Positions 1-8,811 of a DNA stretch of 64,000 nucleotides are shown piece after piece. Made by a program: the position numbers and the translations under genes. This DNA comes from Chitinophaga pendula (GTDB taxonomy: Bacteria; Bacteroidota; Bacteroidia; Chitinophagales; Chitinophagaceae), in NCBI RefSeq assembly GCF_020386615.1, contig NZ_CP077769.1, forward strand, positions 1,364,001 through 1,428,000. The letters run 5' to 3'. The number at the start of each line of letters is the position of its first letter. The stretch's first letter is position 1. The notes beneath the pieces are model-generated. The model did no database searches and had not been told where the DNA came from. It worked only from the letters and a program-made list of their open reading frames with translations.

Positions 1-725
1 GGAAACATGTTATTGGCAATGGGTTTACCGATGAAGATAGTGAAATAGCTTTTTTTAAGGAAGTGAAGCCGTCGTTTATGAGTAAACTAATTTTCTTTCG
101 GAAGGTGTATGATCTGGAGGTGAAAAGGCCGGTCCTGGTAGATAAGATTAATGCAGAGAAGTATTTTAAGCGGGAGGTCAAAAAGGTGCAAAAGCATTAT
201 AAGCGACATGCCGACCTATATTCTTATTATAAATCCGGCCAAACTATATTGGATAAAGTTTATTTCCTGAGACGAACCGGGGATATGCTATTTGCTGTAG
301 ATTCTTATATGATTGTAGATGCCTCCTTTCAGACGCTACACGATAGTACTATCTCCGAATTTATCGCGTACGAGAGCTATTGTGAATATCTTTATAGGCA
401 ATTGTCTATGCTTGGAACCGGTCAGCCAACGTTAGGGTTTCTGCAAAATCAGTCGGTTAAGGGATTACGTTGGACTGGTTCAAAAACCGCTCTCACAGAA
501 CTGATTTACGCATTGTATAGCGCGGGTGTTCTAAATGACGGAAATGCTGATGTCAAAGATATTGCCGCCGATTTATCTCAGGCTTTTAATATTGATTTAG
601 GCAACTTTTATAGAACGTTTCAGGAAATACGTTTGAGAAAAAAGGATCGTGTCTCCTTTTTAAATCAACTAATTGATCGGCTGGAAAATAGAATGGATTA
701 TTGGGATGAAAACCCTAAACAGTAA
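1..725 (+). CDS. rteC: RteC-family regulator, 5' end outside window
   Basis: The reading frame is open from the left edge (in frame from base 3) and stops at 723-725, so the N-terminus lies outside the window; the GTG at 63 is not the likely start. The visible protein (about 240 residues) has RteC features: a segment reading EIAFFKEVKP followed by FMSKLIFFRKVYDLE near its visible start, and a helical C-terminal half ending in a lysine/arginine-rich stretch. In CTnDOT-type elements RteC activates excision and transfer genes. Its position directly upstream of a tra operon fits that role. Family call is by motif recognition, and the function is inferred from CTnDOT. Confidence 0.75.
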   Translation, partial: KHVIGNGFTDEDSEIAFFKEVKPSFMSKLIFFRKVYDLEVKRPVLVDKINAEKYFKREVKKVQKHYKRHADLYSYYKSGQTILDKVYFLRRTGDMLFAVDSYMIVDASFQTLHDSTISEFIAYESYCEYLYRQLSMLGTGQPTLGFLQNQSVKGLRWTGSKTALTELIYALYSAGVLNDGNADVKDIAADLSQAFNIDLGNFYRTFQEIRLRKKDRVSFLNQLIDRLENRMDYWDENPKQ

Positions 726-747
726 CAGTACTTGTGGCACACTATTA

Positions 748-785
748 AAAAATCCCACTTCTGACCAAAGTGGGATTTTTTTCTG
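748..785 (+). terminator. Rho-independent terminator after rteC
   Basis: A perfect 13 bp stem (AAAAATCCCACTT paired with AAGTGGGATTTTT, loop ctgacca) is followed by more T residues. The A-tract on the 5' side means it could also work on the minus strand. Confidence 0.85.
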
Positions 786-1043
786 TCAACGACAGATGGG
801 GATATCTATATACAAGATATCTATTGCCGCATTTTTCCTGTCGCTACATACTTTCCTTCGTTTAAAAAAGTTGTGGATCGATGTAGCCGTGCGTATGCTC
901 TCTATACATGAACATCCGCCTGCACACCTGTTTTAAGTGCTACGTTGTACTTCTTAAAAAATATTTTTCCTACTTCGGATCATAGTGTGAAAAACACGCT
1001 TGGAAGTGCGTCATATTTGTGTTGTAAACAAAACAAAGCAATT
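786..1043. other. Non-coding gap before the first membrane-protein gene
   Basis: AT-rich. A CATATTTG near 1011-1018 resembles the Bacteroidetes -7 box (TAnnTTTG) with one mismatch, but no matching -33 element was seen at the right distance. No convincing gene on either strand. Confidence 0.4.
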
Positions 1044-1469
1044 ATGATTTCGTGGACTACTTATCTTTCTTGGCTTTGCTTGGCGCTGGTGATCTACTAC
1101 GTGGTTGTAGTACTCTTCTTTCGTACAAAAGCAGGAGAATTATTGAAACGTAAAAAGAAAGTTGTAGAAAAGAAAGCGGTTGATAACGTTCTATTTAGAG
1201 GTGGGGGAAATGCGGAAGGGCAAAATGCGGCATCTATGGCACCGATTCATTCGCTGGTGGATGAGTTGCAGGCATTGGTTAGCCAGGCAGCAAAAGAGCA
1301 ATTGCAAAAGGAGGTGCTGACCGATCGCCTGAGAAGGTTACTAAGTAAATATCCTGGAACCAAGGGTAGTATCTATCAAAATGGGCTTGCAAACTTAATC
1401 GAATTAATCGTTGAGGATAAGTGCAGCATGAAATTTAGTGCAGATGAATTGAGTGCTTTGTGGGAGTAG
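1044..1469 (+). CDS. Small membrane-anchored conjugation-region protein
   Basis: A 141-residue protein starting at the ATG at 1044; a longer in-frame reading from 945 adds an unconvincing leader. Residues about 4-25 form one hydrophobic segment, followed by a Lys-rich stretch (LKRKKKVVEKK) that should stay cytoplasmic, then a polar helical domain. I do not recognise the family. Its place between rteC and traE, on the same strand, suggests an accessory transfer gene such as those seen at the start of Bacteroidetes tra operons. It is followed by two long hairpins. Confidence 0.65.
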   Translation: MISWTTYLSWLCLALVIYYVVVVLFFRTKAGELLKRKKKVVEKKAVDNVLFRGGGNAEGQNAASMAPIHSLVDELQALVSQAAKEQLQKEVLTDRLRRLLSKYPGTKGSIYQNGLANLIELIVEDKCSMKFSADELSALWE

Positions 1470-1479
1470 ATGCTGCATA

Positions 1480-1549
1480 AGAAACACCCGACAGTACCGG
1501 TGAGCAGGAAAACCAAGTGCGTAGGGATCGGTACGGGGTGTTTCTTTTT
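1480..1549 (+). terminator. Long hairpin with T-tract, first of two
   Basis: AGAAACACCCG and TACCG pair with CGGTA and CGGGGTGTTTCT across a loop of about 29 bases, with small bulges, and the stem runs into TTTTT. It can be a terminator after the preceding gene or an attenuator in front of the tra operon. Confidence 0.65.
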
Positions 1550-1574
1550 AAGAAATTGTGGTGGTGGTGTATAT

Positions 1575-1645
1575 GGCCCTGCTGTTACCTGAAAGTGTTG
1601 AATGGATTGTGCTATCGGCTCAGGTAACGTGCAGGGCCTTTTTGT
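1575..1645 (+). terminator. Long hairpin with T-tract, second of two
   Basis: GGCCCTGC and GTTACCTGA pair with TCAGGTAAC and GCAGGGCC (single mismatched base on each arm), with a loop of about 27 bases, followed by TTTTT. It sits 34 bases before traE. Both hairpins have the same design. Confidence 0.65.
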
Positions 1646-1678
1646 ATCCGTACATTTTTTAATAATAATAAAAACGAG

Positions 1679-2020
1679 GTGCGTATGAAAATGAAGATGT
1701 TGATTAGTCGCTTAACACGGCGACCGCTACAAGCCGCTGTCCTGACAGTGGTTTTATTATTTCTTACCGTCTATGTATATGCGCAGGATGGTGTAAAAGG
1801 TATCCAGGAAGCAAATGATAGGGTTCGCTCCTACTTTGATGTTGGTTGCGATTTGATGTACGCCGTTGGCGCTATCCTCGGTCTTATAGGGGCGGTACGT
1901 GTCTACCAAAAATGGTCAAATGGGCAACCAGATACGGGATCTGTTGCCGCTGCGTGGTTTGGTAGTTGTGTTTTTTTGGTTGTCGTGGCAACTGTGCTAC
2001 GTTCTTTTTTTGGCTTATAA
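1679..2020 (+). CDS. traE: Conjugative transposon protein TraE (DUF4134)
   Basis: A 113-residue protein with a basic N-terminus, a hydrophobic signal/anchor ending near VYVYAQDG (about residue 36), then two hydrophobic segments (YAVGAILGLIGAVRVYQKW and SCVFLVVVATVLRSFFGL). This is the layout of TraE/DUF4134, a small VirB2/VirB3-like inner-membrane part of the Bacteroidetes type IV secretion apparatus. The start could be the GTG at 1679 or an ATG a few codons later. It heads a close-packed operon and overlaps nothing upstream. Confidence 0.85.
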   Translation: MRMKMKMLISRLTRRPLQAAVLTVVLLFLTVYVYAQDGVKGIQEANDRVRSYFDVGCDLMYAVGAILGLIGAVRVYQKWSNGQPDTGSVAAAWFGSCVFLVVVATVLRSFFGL

Positions 2021-2030
2021 GCGGATTAGT

Positions 2031-2357
2031 ATGGCAAATAGTGTTTATAAAATCAACAAAGGCGTGAACAATGCAATAGAGTTTAAAGGTTTGAAGGCTC
2101 AGTATATATGGTACTTGGGGGGAGGGTTGGTGATTGCTTTATTACTATTTGCCATACTTTATCTAGTTGGTGTTAATTCATACCTCTGCATAATACTAAT
2201 CGGCGCATTGACCTTCTTCCTGTTTATGAAAGTTTACAAGTTAAGTAATAAATATGGCGAACATGGGATGATGAAAAAGATTGCCAGTAGAGGTATTCCA
2301 AAGGTAGTGAAGTGCAATGACCGGCACATCTTTAAGGGATACACCGGTAGTAATTGA
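2031..2357 (+). CDS. traF: Conjugative transposon protein TraF (DUF4133)
   Basis: A 108-residue protein from the ATG at 2031, 10 bases after traE. An earlier in-frame reading would overlap traE and has no family support. MANSVYKINKGVNNAIEFKGLKAQ is followed by two adjacent membrane segments (about 31-52 and 56-72) and a basic C-terminus. This matches TraF/DUF4133, the VirB3-like partner of the TraG ATPase, which follows directly, as in other Bacteroidetes conjugative transposons. Confidence 0.85.
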   Translation: MANSVYKINKGVNNAIEFKGLKAQYIWYLGGGLVIALLLFAILYLVGVNSYLCIILIGALTFFLFMKVYKLSNKYGEHGMMKKIASRGIPKVVKCNDRHIFKGYTGSN

Positions 2358-2390
2358 TAGATGTAGGTTTACATCATTTAAAGAATTGTG

Positions 2391-4832
2391 ATGATGGAAA
2401 AGTGGTTAAAGAATATATTCCCGATTGCAGATATAGAACATAACTGCATTTTAAGCAAGCAAGGCGACATTACAATTGCATATCGGGTTGAGCTGCCGGA
2501 AATATTTACGGGTCACGCGGACGATTTTGAAGGTTGGCATCAGGGGTTAATAAAGGCCATTAAATTGCTGCCTAAGAATACGGTTTTCCATAAGCAGGAT
2601 TGGTTTGTAAAGAAGAGGTACACGGCGGAAGTGCTGGAGTCGGATAGCTTTCTAAAAAAGAGAAGTCAGGCCTATTTTAATAATAGGCCATTCCTGGATC
2701 ATATATGTTACATTATGCTGACGAAAAGAGCAGCAGCTAGAAAAGTGGCTACCTCTTTATTGTCCAATCTTATCAGGCCCAATATTGTACCAGAGCAAAC
2801 TTTAAGCGAAACGGCATTACATGAATTTGAAGATGTGGCAGGGCAGTTTCGTAAAGTATTGTCTGATGTTGGGATTTTTCTGCAACGGTTAAATAACGAT
2901 GAATTGATCAGCCAGGATCGACGGGCTGGTTTGGTTGAAAAATACCTTTTCCTTCTGGAGAAGGAAGATGAATTGATGATACAGGATATTGAGTTGCGTG
3001 ATCATCTAAAAGTGGGTAATAAACACTGCCAATTGTTTACTTTGTCTGGTAATGATAGCTTGCCATCTGCCTGTGGCGCTCGGATTAACTTCGATAAATA
3101 TAGTACTGACCGAACAAAGTTTTCAATTGGATTTGCCACGCACTTAGGTTTATTGCTGCCCTGTAACCATATTTACAATCAATTTATTATCGTTGATGAT
3201 GCACAGCAAACTTTAAAGAAGTTTGAGAGTAAACGACTGCGTTTGCAATCACTTGCTGCATATAGCCGGGAGAATGCAATTAGTCGGGAGGCGGTAAATC
3301 AATTTCTGAATGAGGCTATTGCACAACAAAGGCTTCCCGTGAAAGCACATTTCAATGTCCTGGCCTGGTCAGAATCAGCAGATGAAGTCAAAGATATTCG
3401 TAACCTGGTTACTTCGGCATTGGCGCAGATGGATGCTGTTGCTAAACAGGAAACTATTGGCGCGGCCCAAATATTTTGGAGTGGTATTCCTGGTAACGCC
3501 GCCGCTTTTCCGCAAAATGACACCTTCGATACATTCGCCGAGCAGGCTTGTTGTTTTTTAAATCTCGAAAGTAACTACCAGTCAGACCCTCCCCAGGAGG
3601 GTATTCGTTTCTGTGACCGTTTGACGGGTAAGCCTGTATTCGTCGATCCATACACGGCGCCACGCATGAAGGGGATCAGCTCAAATATGGGTACGCTCGT
3701 GTGTGGTACGTCGGGCGGTGGTAAGAGTATGACCGTTAACCATATGCTTAATTCCATGTATGAGCAAGGCGCGCACTGTGTGATCTTGGATATTGGTGGA
3801 AGCTATCGTGGACTGTGCGATCTCTTGGGTGGTTATTACTTTACTTACACGGAACAAAACCCCATTCGCTTTAATCCGTTCTACCTTCCTGATGGTCAAC
3901 TATTGGATACTGAAAAGAAAGAAGCCCTGAAATCACTACTGGTGGCTCTATGGAAACAGGAAAGCGAATCTTTTAACCGTTCGGAGTATGTTGCTTTGTC
4001 TAATGCCCTCACCGGCTATTATAAGTTTCTTGGTGAGAATACTGGTGTGTTTCCTTCTTTCAATACCTTCTATACATATCTACAGGACTACTTCGTTCAT
4101 GAATTAAAACTGCACCGCCTAAAAGATCGAGACTTTGATATAGATAACTTCTTGTATGTACTGCGCCCATTTTTTCGTGGTGGTGAGTTTGACTATTTAC
4201 TGAACGCAGAAGGTAAGCAGGATCTGCTAAACCAAAGGTTTACGGTAATAGAAATGGACAACATTAAGGATCATCCCGTTCTCTTTAGTGTCGTAGTATT
4301 GATCTGTATGGAATTGTTCATTTCCAAGGTGCGTAAGCTAGCAGGAGTAAGAAAAGTTTTCGTGATCGATGAGGCATGGAAGGCCATAGCAAAACCTTCT
4401 ATGGCGGAGTTTACGAAATATGGATTCAAAACGTTCCGCAAGTTTAATGGAGTGCCGATCGTGATTACGCAAGAATTGGACGATTTAATTTCAAGTCCCA
4501 TTATTAAAGATGCAATCATAGCCAATGCGGATGTGAAGATTCTGATGGATATGCGGAAGTTCATGAACAAGTTCGATCACTTGCAGTCAGCACTGGGGTT
4601 ATCGGAGAAGTCGAAGTCCATTCTGTTAAGTGTAAATAAAGACAATCGTGAAATTTTTATGGAAATCGGTGGGCAGGTTGCTAAAGTATATAAGAATGAT
4701 CTATGCCCCCATGAATATTTCGCTTTCACCACCGAAGGCAAAGAACGTGTAAAGGTTTTGGAATACGCACAAAAGTTTGGAAGTATGGAGAAGGCTATTG
4801 AACAAATGGTTTTGGACAACAAAAGAAAATAA
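2391..4832 (+). CDS. traG: Conjugation ATPase TraG (VirB4 family)
   Basis: About 813 residues. The frame opens with GTG-ATG-ATG at 2388-2396, and an ATG is the more likely start. The C-terminal half holds the P-loop GTSGGGKSM (about residue 440), a Walker B-type VFVIDEAWKAI (about 656-666) and the Gln-containing VITQELDDL typical of VirB4-like conjugation ATPases. The N-terminal half is the usual variable VirB4 domain. The protein should be a cytoplasmic-face ATPase that powers pilus assembly and substrate transfer. Length and gene order (E-F-G) are normal for the family. Confidence 0.92.
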   Translation: MMEKWLKNIFPIADIEHNCILSKQGDITIAYRVELPEIFTGHADDFEGWHQGLIKAIKLLPKNTVFHKQDWFVKKRYTAEVLESDSFLKKRSQAYFNNRPFLDHICYIMLTKRAAARKVATSLLSNLIRPNIVPEQTLSETALHEFEDVAGQFRKVLSDVGIFLQRLNNDELISQDRRAGLVEKYLFLLEKEDELMIQDIELRDHLKVGNKHCQLFTLSGNDSLPSACGARINFDKYSTDRTKFSIGFATHLGLLLPCNHIYNQFIIVDDAQQTLKKFESKRLRLQSLAAYSRENAISREAVNQFLNEAIAQQRLPVKAHFNVLAWSESADEVKDIRNLVTSALAQMDAVAKQETIGAAQIFWSGIPGNAAAFPQNDTFDTFAEQACCFLNLESNYQSDPPQEGIRFCDRLTGKPVFVDPYTAPRMKGISSNMGTLVCGTSGGGKSMTVNHMLNSMYEQGAHCVILDIGGSYRGLCDLLGGYYFTYTEQNPIRFNPFYLPDGQLLDTEKKEALKSLLVALWKQESESFNRSEYVALSNALTGYYKFLGENTGVFPSFNTFYTYLQDYFVHELKLHRLKDRDFDIDNFLYVLRPFFRGGEFDYLLNAEGKQDLLNQRFTVIEMDNIKDHPVLFSVVVLICMELFISKVRKLAGVRKVFVIDEAWKAIAKPSMAEFTKYGFKTFRKFNGVPIVITQELDDLISSPIIKDAIIANADVKILMDMRKFMNKFDHLQSALGLSEKSKSILLSVNKDNREIFMEIGGQVAKVYKNDLCPHEYFAFTTEGKERVKVLEYAQKFGSMEKAIEQMVLDNKRK

Positions 4833-4849
4833 CAATAAAAATAGAGGGT

Positions 4850-5521
4850 ATGAATAAGATGTTTGTGGGGTTGGCGCTTTGCTTTTGTTTAGTGATCGCA
4901 CCGACACAAAAAAGTCACGCGATCATTTGGGAGGTTGTGAGGCAAGCGTTGATTGCCGCGATTAAAGCGGCAGACCTTGCGGTTCAGCGTTTGCAAAATA
5001 AGACGATTTGGTTACAGAACGCTCAGAAGCAAGTTGAAAATGTGCTTACTAAACTGAAGTTGGATGAAATTTCGGATTGGACAAAAAAGCATAAGGAACA
5101 ATACGAAGAATATTTTAATGAGCTGAATAAGGTAAAGCAGGCGATTAGCAGCTATAAGCGTGTGAAAGAGGTTATAGGTAAACAGATAGCAATTGTTGAC
5201 GAATATAAGGCTGCCTTTACTTTGTTCAAGAACGATAAACATTTTACACCGCAGGAAATAGATTATATGGCAAGGGTTTATAGCGGAATAGTTGATGAGA
5301 GTTTGAAGAATATTGACAATCTTTTTCTTGTTATCAATTCTTTCAGTACAAAGATGACAGACGGTAAAAGAATAGAGATATTGAATAGAGTTGCTGATGA
5401 AATTGATATTAACCTGAACGATTTGCGGTCTTTCAATAATCAGAATAAGAAGCTGGTTTTGCAACGTGCGAAAGACCAGAAAGACGTTGCGCAGATTAAG
5501 TCAATGTATGGAATAAAATAA
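4850..5521 (+). CDS. traI: Conjugative transposon protein TraI, exported helical protein
   Basis: A 223-residue protein with a signal peptide (MNKMFVGLALCFCLVIAP, probable cleavage near SHA). The mature part is helical and charged, ending in QRAKDQKDVAQIKSMYG. It resembles the TraI proteins of CTn-type elements (unrelated to the F-plasmid relaxase of that name). The C-terminal half is clearly homologous to the product at 6147-6797 (shared AIVxEYKxAF, EIDYMxRVYS, and a Gln-Arg-rich tail), so this gene belongs to a local family of three. Probably periplasmic; function unproven. Confidence 0.75.
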   Translation: MNKMFVGLALCFCLVIAPTQKSHAIIWEVVRQALIAAIKAADLAVQRLQNKTIWLQNAQKQVENVLTKLKLDEISDWTKKHKEQYEEYFNELNKVKQAISSYKRVKEVIGKQIAIVDEYKAAFTLFKNDKHFTPQEIDYMARVYSGIVDESLKNIDNLFLVINSFSTKMTDGKRIEILNRVADEIDINLNDLRSFNNQNKKLVLQRAKDQKDVAQIKSMYGIK

Positions 5522-5527
5522 TGTGCT

Positions 5528-6136
5528 ATGAGACTGATTGTTTGTTTAGGTGTGCTGTTGTGCTTTTCTTTCGCTGCTTTTTCTCAGAATAACCAGATCA
5601 AGTTGTATGTGCAGCAGATCGCAGCCAATAAGGTATACATTGAGTTGCTACATAAGGGCTACAATACAGCACGTAAAGGTCTGAATTTTATCGGTGGTAT
5701 TAAGAATGGTCACTTTAAGCTAGACAAGGATTTTTTTCTTTCGTTAGAATCCATTAACCCTAAGATTCGCAATTATTCCAGGATTGCTGAGATAGTTAGA
5801 ATGGGCATAGATGTATCCAACGACTTCAAGGATGTTGTCGGGAACGTCAGAGGAAGTAATTTGTTTGCTGCCGCAGAATTGCGATATGTTGATGGGGTTA
5901 AAATGCGGATGCTGGATAAATGCGTCAGACTACTTGATGATCTTATTCCCCTGGTGACGGCAGGAAAGATGGAGTTGAGTGATGATGAGCGTATAAAGCG
6001 AATTGACGGAGTTTATATTGATATGGAAGATTGTTATCTGTTTACTCGGAATTTCTGTTCATCAACTAAGGTGCAAGTTTTGCAGCGGCAGAAGGAGTTA
6101 CATGATGTGCAAGTCATGAAGAAAGTAAATAACTAA
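5528..6136 (+). CDS. Exported helical protein, paralogue of flanking tra proteins
   Basis: A 202-residue protein with a clear signal peptide (cleavage near AFSQ). The mature region carries a KGYNTARKGLNFI segment, then FFLSLESINPKIRNYSRIAEIV, and near the end MELSDDERIKRIDGVYIDMED. The same pattern is seen in the downstream 6147-6797 product (KGYEILSGGYNTIKNI, LEVNPAIKKYSRIADII, MSDEERLNAIDRIYMEIQD). Proteins like this are often filed as TerB-like or as conjugal transfer proteins, but no tellurite role is supported here. Translationally close to both neighbours (6 and 10 bases). Confidence 0.7.
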   Translation: MRLIVCLGVLLCFSFAAFSQNNQIKLYVQQIAANKVYIELLHKGYNTARKGLNFIGGIKNGHFKLDKDFFLSLESINPKIRNYSRIAEIVRMGIDVSNDFKDVVGNVRGSNLFAAAELRYVDGVKMRMLDKCVRLLDDLIPLVTAGKMELSDDERIKRIDGVYIDMEDCYLFTRNFCSSTKVQVLQRQKELHDVQVMKKVNN

Positions 6137-6146
6137 AGTTGTGCAT

Positions 6147-6797
6147 ATGAAAAGTGGTGTATTGTGTTGTTGGTTGTTCTCCTGCGGATTACTTGTAGTT
6201 CTCCTTTTGGCTCCGTACAGAGTAGATGCACAAGCGAAGGAGATCGCGCAATTGGCTTTAAACGTCGAAAAGTTGAGCCAGTTTAAGCAAATTTTGTCAG
6301 ATTTAAAAAAGGGATATGAAATTCTATCTGGTGGCTATAATACCATAAAGAACATTAGTCAGGGGAATTTTCAACTGCATAAACTGTTCTTGGATGGATT
6401 GCTGGAGGTGAACCCTGCCATAAAAAAATATAGCCGTATTGCAGATATTATTGATGAACAAGTGGCCATTGTAAAGGAGTATAAGAAGGCATTTCAGTAC
6501 GCTAAGTCTTCAGGTAGTTTCACTGTGTCGGAAATCGATTATATGGGGAGGGTATATAGCCGCCTGTTTAATGCTTCGCTGCAAAATTTGGACGATTTGA
6601 TTACTGTTATAACATCCAGTAGTCTGCGCATGTCAGATGAAGAGAGGTTGAATGCCATAGATAGAATATACATGGAAATACAGGATAAGCTGGTTTTTCT
6701 TAGGCAGTTCAATAATTCCAATTCGGTCTTGGCATTGCAGCGCATGAAGGAACAGAGGGAGGTTGATAGAATGACGGCAATTGAAGGATTGAGATAG
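6147..6797 (+). CDS. Exported helical protein, third paralogue
   Basis: A 216-residue protein from the ATG at 6147; a GTG two codons earlier is possible. It has a long signal peptide ending near YRVDAQ. It combines the N-terminal pattern of the 5528 product with the C-terminal pattern of the 4850 product, so it is the link that shows all three are related. It probably acts in the envelope with the transfer apparatus. The specific role is unknown. Confidence 0.7.
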   Translation: MKSGVLCCWLFSCGLLVVLLLAPYRVDAQAKEIAQLALNVEKLSQFKQILSDLKKGYEILSGGYNTIKNISQGNFQLHKLFLDGLLEVNPAIKKYSRIADIIDEQVAIVKEYKKAFQYAKSSGSFTVSEIDYMGRVYSRLFNASLQNLDDLITVITSSSLRMSDEERLNAIDRIYMEIQDKLVFLRQFNNSNSVLALQRMKEQREVDRMTAIEGLR

Positions 6798-6831
6798 GAC
6801 ACATTTTTTTGAATTTTACAAAGCGTGACGT

Positions 6832-8118
6832 ATGAATAAGTGTATAAAATCCTTAATGGCGTGTGCATTGCTGTTTAGCGTTCCTTGTTTGGCTTATGCC
6901 CAATCAGGTGGAGTAGCCGATGAGGTAAAGAGTTTGCATCTGGTTTTGGAAGGACTATATAAGAAGTTGATGCCATTGTGTGGCCAGTTAATTGGTGTGG
7001 GGAGGGGGATAGCTGGGTTTGCGGCTTTGTGGTACATTTCCGTGCGTGTTTGGGGGCACTTGTCTAGGGCGGAATCAATTGATTTTTACCCTCTTTTTAG
7101 ACCGTTCTTAATTGGATTTGCTATTCTTATCTTTCCCTCGGTACTCGGAATTATTGATGGAGTTATGAAACCTACTGTTTCCGGTACAGCAAAAATGGTG
7201 GATGGTGCTGAAGAAACTGTTGCTGCATTATTAAAGCAGAAGGAAGCGGCAATTAAAAAAACTGATGTTTGGCAGATGTACGTGGGAGAATTAGGTATCG
7301 GTGACAGGGAAAGATGGTATAAGTACAGTCATGACGGACAATCAAGTGACGATGAAGGTTTTTTTGCCCGTATTGGAACCGATATGAGGTTTGCTTTTGC
7401 GAAAGCTAGTTATGACTTTCGTAATTCGATAAAGGAGGTTATAGCTGAGATATTACAGTTGTTGTTTGCTGCCGTTTCACTGTGTATTAACACAATGAGA
7501 ACATTTAACTTGGTTATACTCGCAATTTTGGGGCCTTTAGCTTTTGGGTTGTCTGTTTTCGATGGCTTTCAACATACCCTGAAACATTGGTTGGCCCGAT
7601 ATATCAATGTTTATTTGTGGCTTCCTATCGCACAAATATTTGGGGCGGTTATGGCTACCATTCAGGTCGAAATGCTGAAAATAGATCTTTCGCAGATTGG
7701 TTCTACAGGTGATACTTTTTTTACTCGGACAGATTTGGGGTATATGGTGTTTCTGATCATCGGTATATACGGGTACACTACTATTCCAAGTATTGCAAAT
7801 CATGTGATGTTTGTAGGGGGCGATGCTCTAACCGGTAAAATGACCCAAGCGTTAGGAGGGGCTGCTGGTGCTGCTACTGGTGCCGCCGGTGCTGCACTTG
7901 GTATGGCAGGTGCTGCTGCTGGCGCTGCTGCGGATGGTTTTGGGCATATCATGTTTGCAGATAACAATAGTGTGGAAGCGGGTCTCCGAAACTTATATAA
8001 TGCTCCTGACCAAATTAAGGAGGGGTATGACGCAGGCAGTACGGGGAAGGGAATTGCTGCTGATGCAGGGCGAGCTTACGGAAATTTGGCTAATAAGCTG
8101 AAGGGGGACGATAGCTGA
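6832..8118 (+). CDS. traJ: Conjugative transposon protein TraJ (VirB6-like)
   Basis: A 428-residue polytopic membrane protein with a signal-like N-terminus (cleavage near AYAQ) and at least five hydrophobic segments, including GRGIAGFAALWYISVRVWG and FRPFLIGFAILIFPSVLG in the N-terminal third and GYMVFLIIGIYGYTTIPSI in the C-terminal third. Length and layout match CTnDOT TraJ. The C-terminus carries an Ala/Gly-rich stretch (GAAGAATGAAGAAL) and a polar tail. Expected to form the inner-membrane channel part of the conjugation machine. Confidence 0.88.
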   Translation: MNKCIKSLMACALLFSVPCLAYAQSGGVADEVKSLHLVLEGLYKKLMPLCGQLIGVGRGIAGFAALWYISVRVWGHLSRAESIDFYPLFRPFLIGFAILIFPSVLGIIDGVMKPTVSGTAKMVDGAEETVAALLKQKEAAIKKTDVWQMYVGELGIGDRERWYKYSHDGQSSDDEGFFARIGTDMRFAFAKASYDFRNSIKEVIAEILQLLFAAVSLCINTMRTFNLVILAILGPLAFGLSVFDGFQHTLKHWLARYINVYLWLPIAQIFGAVMATIQVEMLKIDLSQIGSTGDTFFTRTDLGYMVFLIIGIYGYTTIPSIANHVMFVGGDALTGKMTQALGGAAGAATGAAGAALGMAGAAAGAAADGFGHIMFADNNSVEAGLRNLYNAPDQIKEGYDAGSTGKGIAADAGRAYGNLANKLKGDDS

Positions 8119-8184
8119 TTCGATAATCGATATGTTGTTGCTGCTATGAATTGAAACAATGTGTTGATTGAAAAGTGAAAGTGT

Positions 8185-8802
8185 ATGTTTAAAAAAATGA
8201 AAAGTATTCAGGGTGCGTTTGCGCATGTGCGGTTGTTCACTTTGGTGATCGTGGTATTATCGTTTTGCCTGGTTGCATTTACCGTTTATAAATCGATGTT
8301 GTTGGCGGCTAAAACACAAGGAAGGATTTATGTTTTGGCAAACGGAAAGGCTATAGAAGCATTTGCCAGTGAGAAGAAAGAGAATATTCCAGTAGAGATT
8401 CGTGATCATGTAAAGATGTTTCATTTTTATCTTTTTACCCTGGACCCGGATGAGACGGTAATTAAAAAGAACATCGGAAAGGCATTGTATATGGCAGATG
8501 CTTCAGCAAAGCGGCTTTACGAGAATTTAAAGGAGAGTGGATACTACAACAACATTATTTCCGGCAATATTTCGCAAAAAATAGAAGTCGATAGTGTAGC
8601 TATAAATATAGATCAATACCCGTATTATTTCAAATGCTATGCTCACCAACGATTGGTCCGCGCAACCAGTATATTAACTCGTAGCCTCATTACTGAAGGA
8701 TATGTTAGGAACGTCAGTCGGAGTGATAACAACCCACATGGATTTCTGGTTGAGAGATGGAGTACTTTGGAGAACAAAGATTTGAATACAGTAGAACGTT
8801 AA
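8185..8802 (+). CDS. traK: Conjugative transposon protein TraK (VirB8-like)
   Basis: A 205-residue protein with a short cytoplasmic N-terminus, one membrane segment (about 17-36) and a periplasmic domain. FHFYLFTLDPDETVIKKNIGKAL in the middle and a basic, aromatic C-terminal region are the TraK pattern of Bacteroidetes conjugative transposons. The VirB8-like role as a periplasmic scaffold is inferred from the family. The next gene follows after 9 bases. Confidence 0.87.
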   Translation: MFKKMKSIQGAFAHVRLFTLVIVVLSFCLVAFTVYKSMLLAAKTQGRIYVLANGKAIEAFASEKKENIPVEIRDHVKMFHFYLFTLDPDETVIKKNIGKALYMADASAKRLYENLKESGYYNNIISGNISQKIEVDSVAINIDQYPYYFKCYAHQRLVRATSILTRSLITEGYVRNVSRSDNNPHGFLVERWSTLENKDLNTVER

Positions 8803-8811
8803 ATCTTTTTT

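Noticed and set aside
673..936. Open frame overlapping the end of rteC
   Set aside because: It overlaps rteC and runs through the strong terminator at 748-785; composition is not protein-like.
5012..5464. Long minus-strand frame inside traI
   Set aside because: Shadow of a real gene; the plus-strand product has a signal peptide and paralogues.
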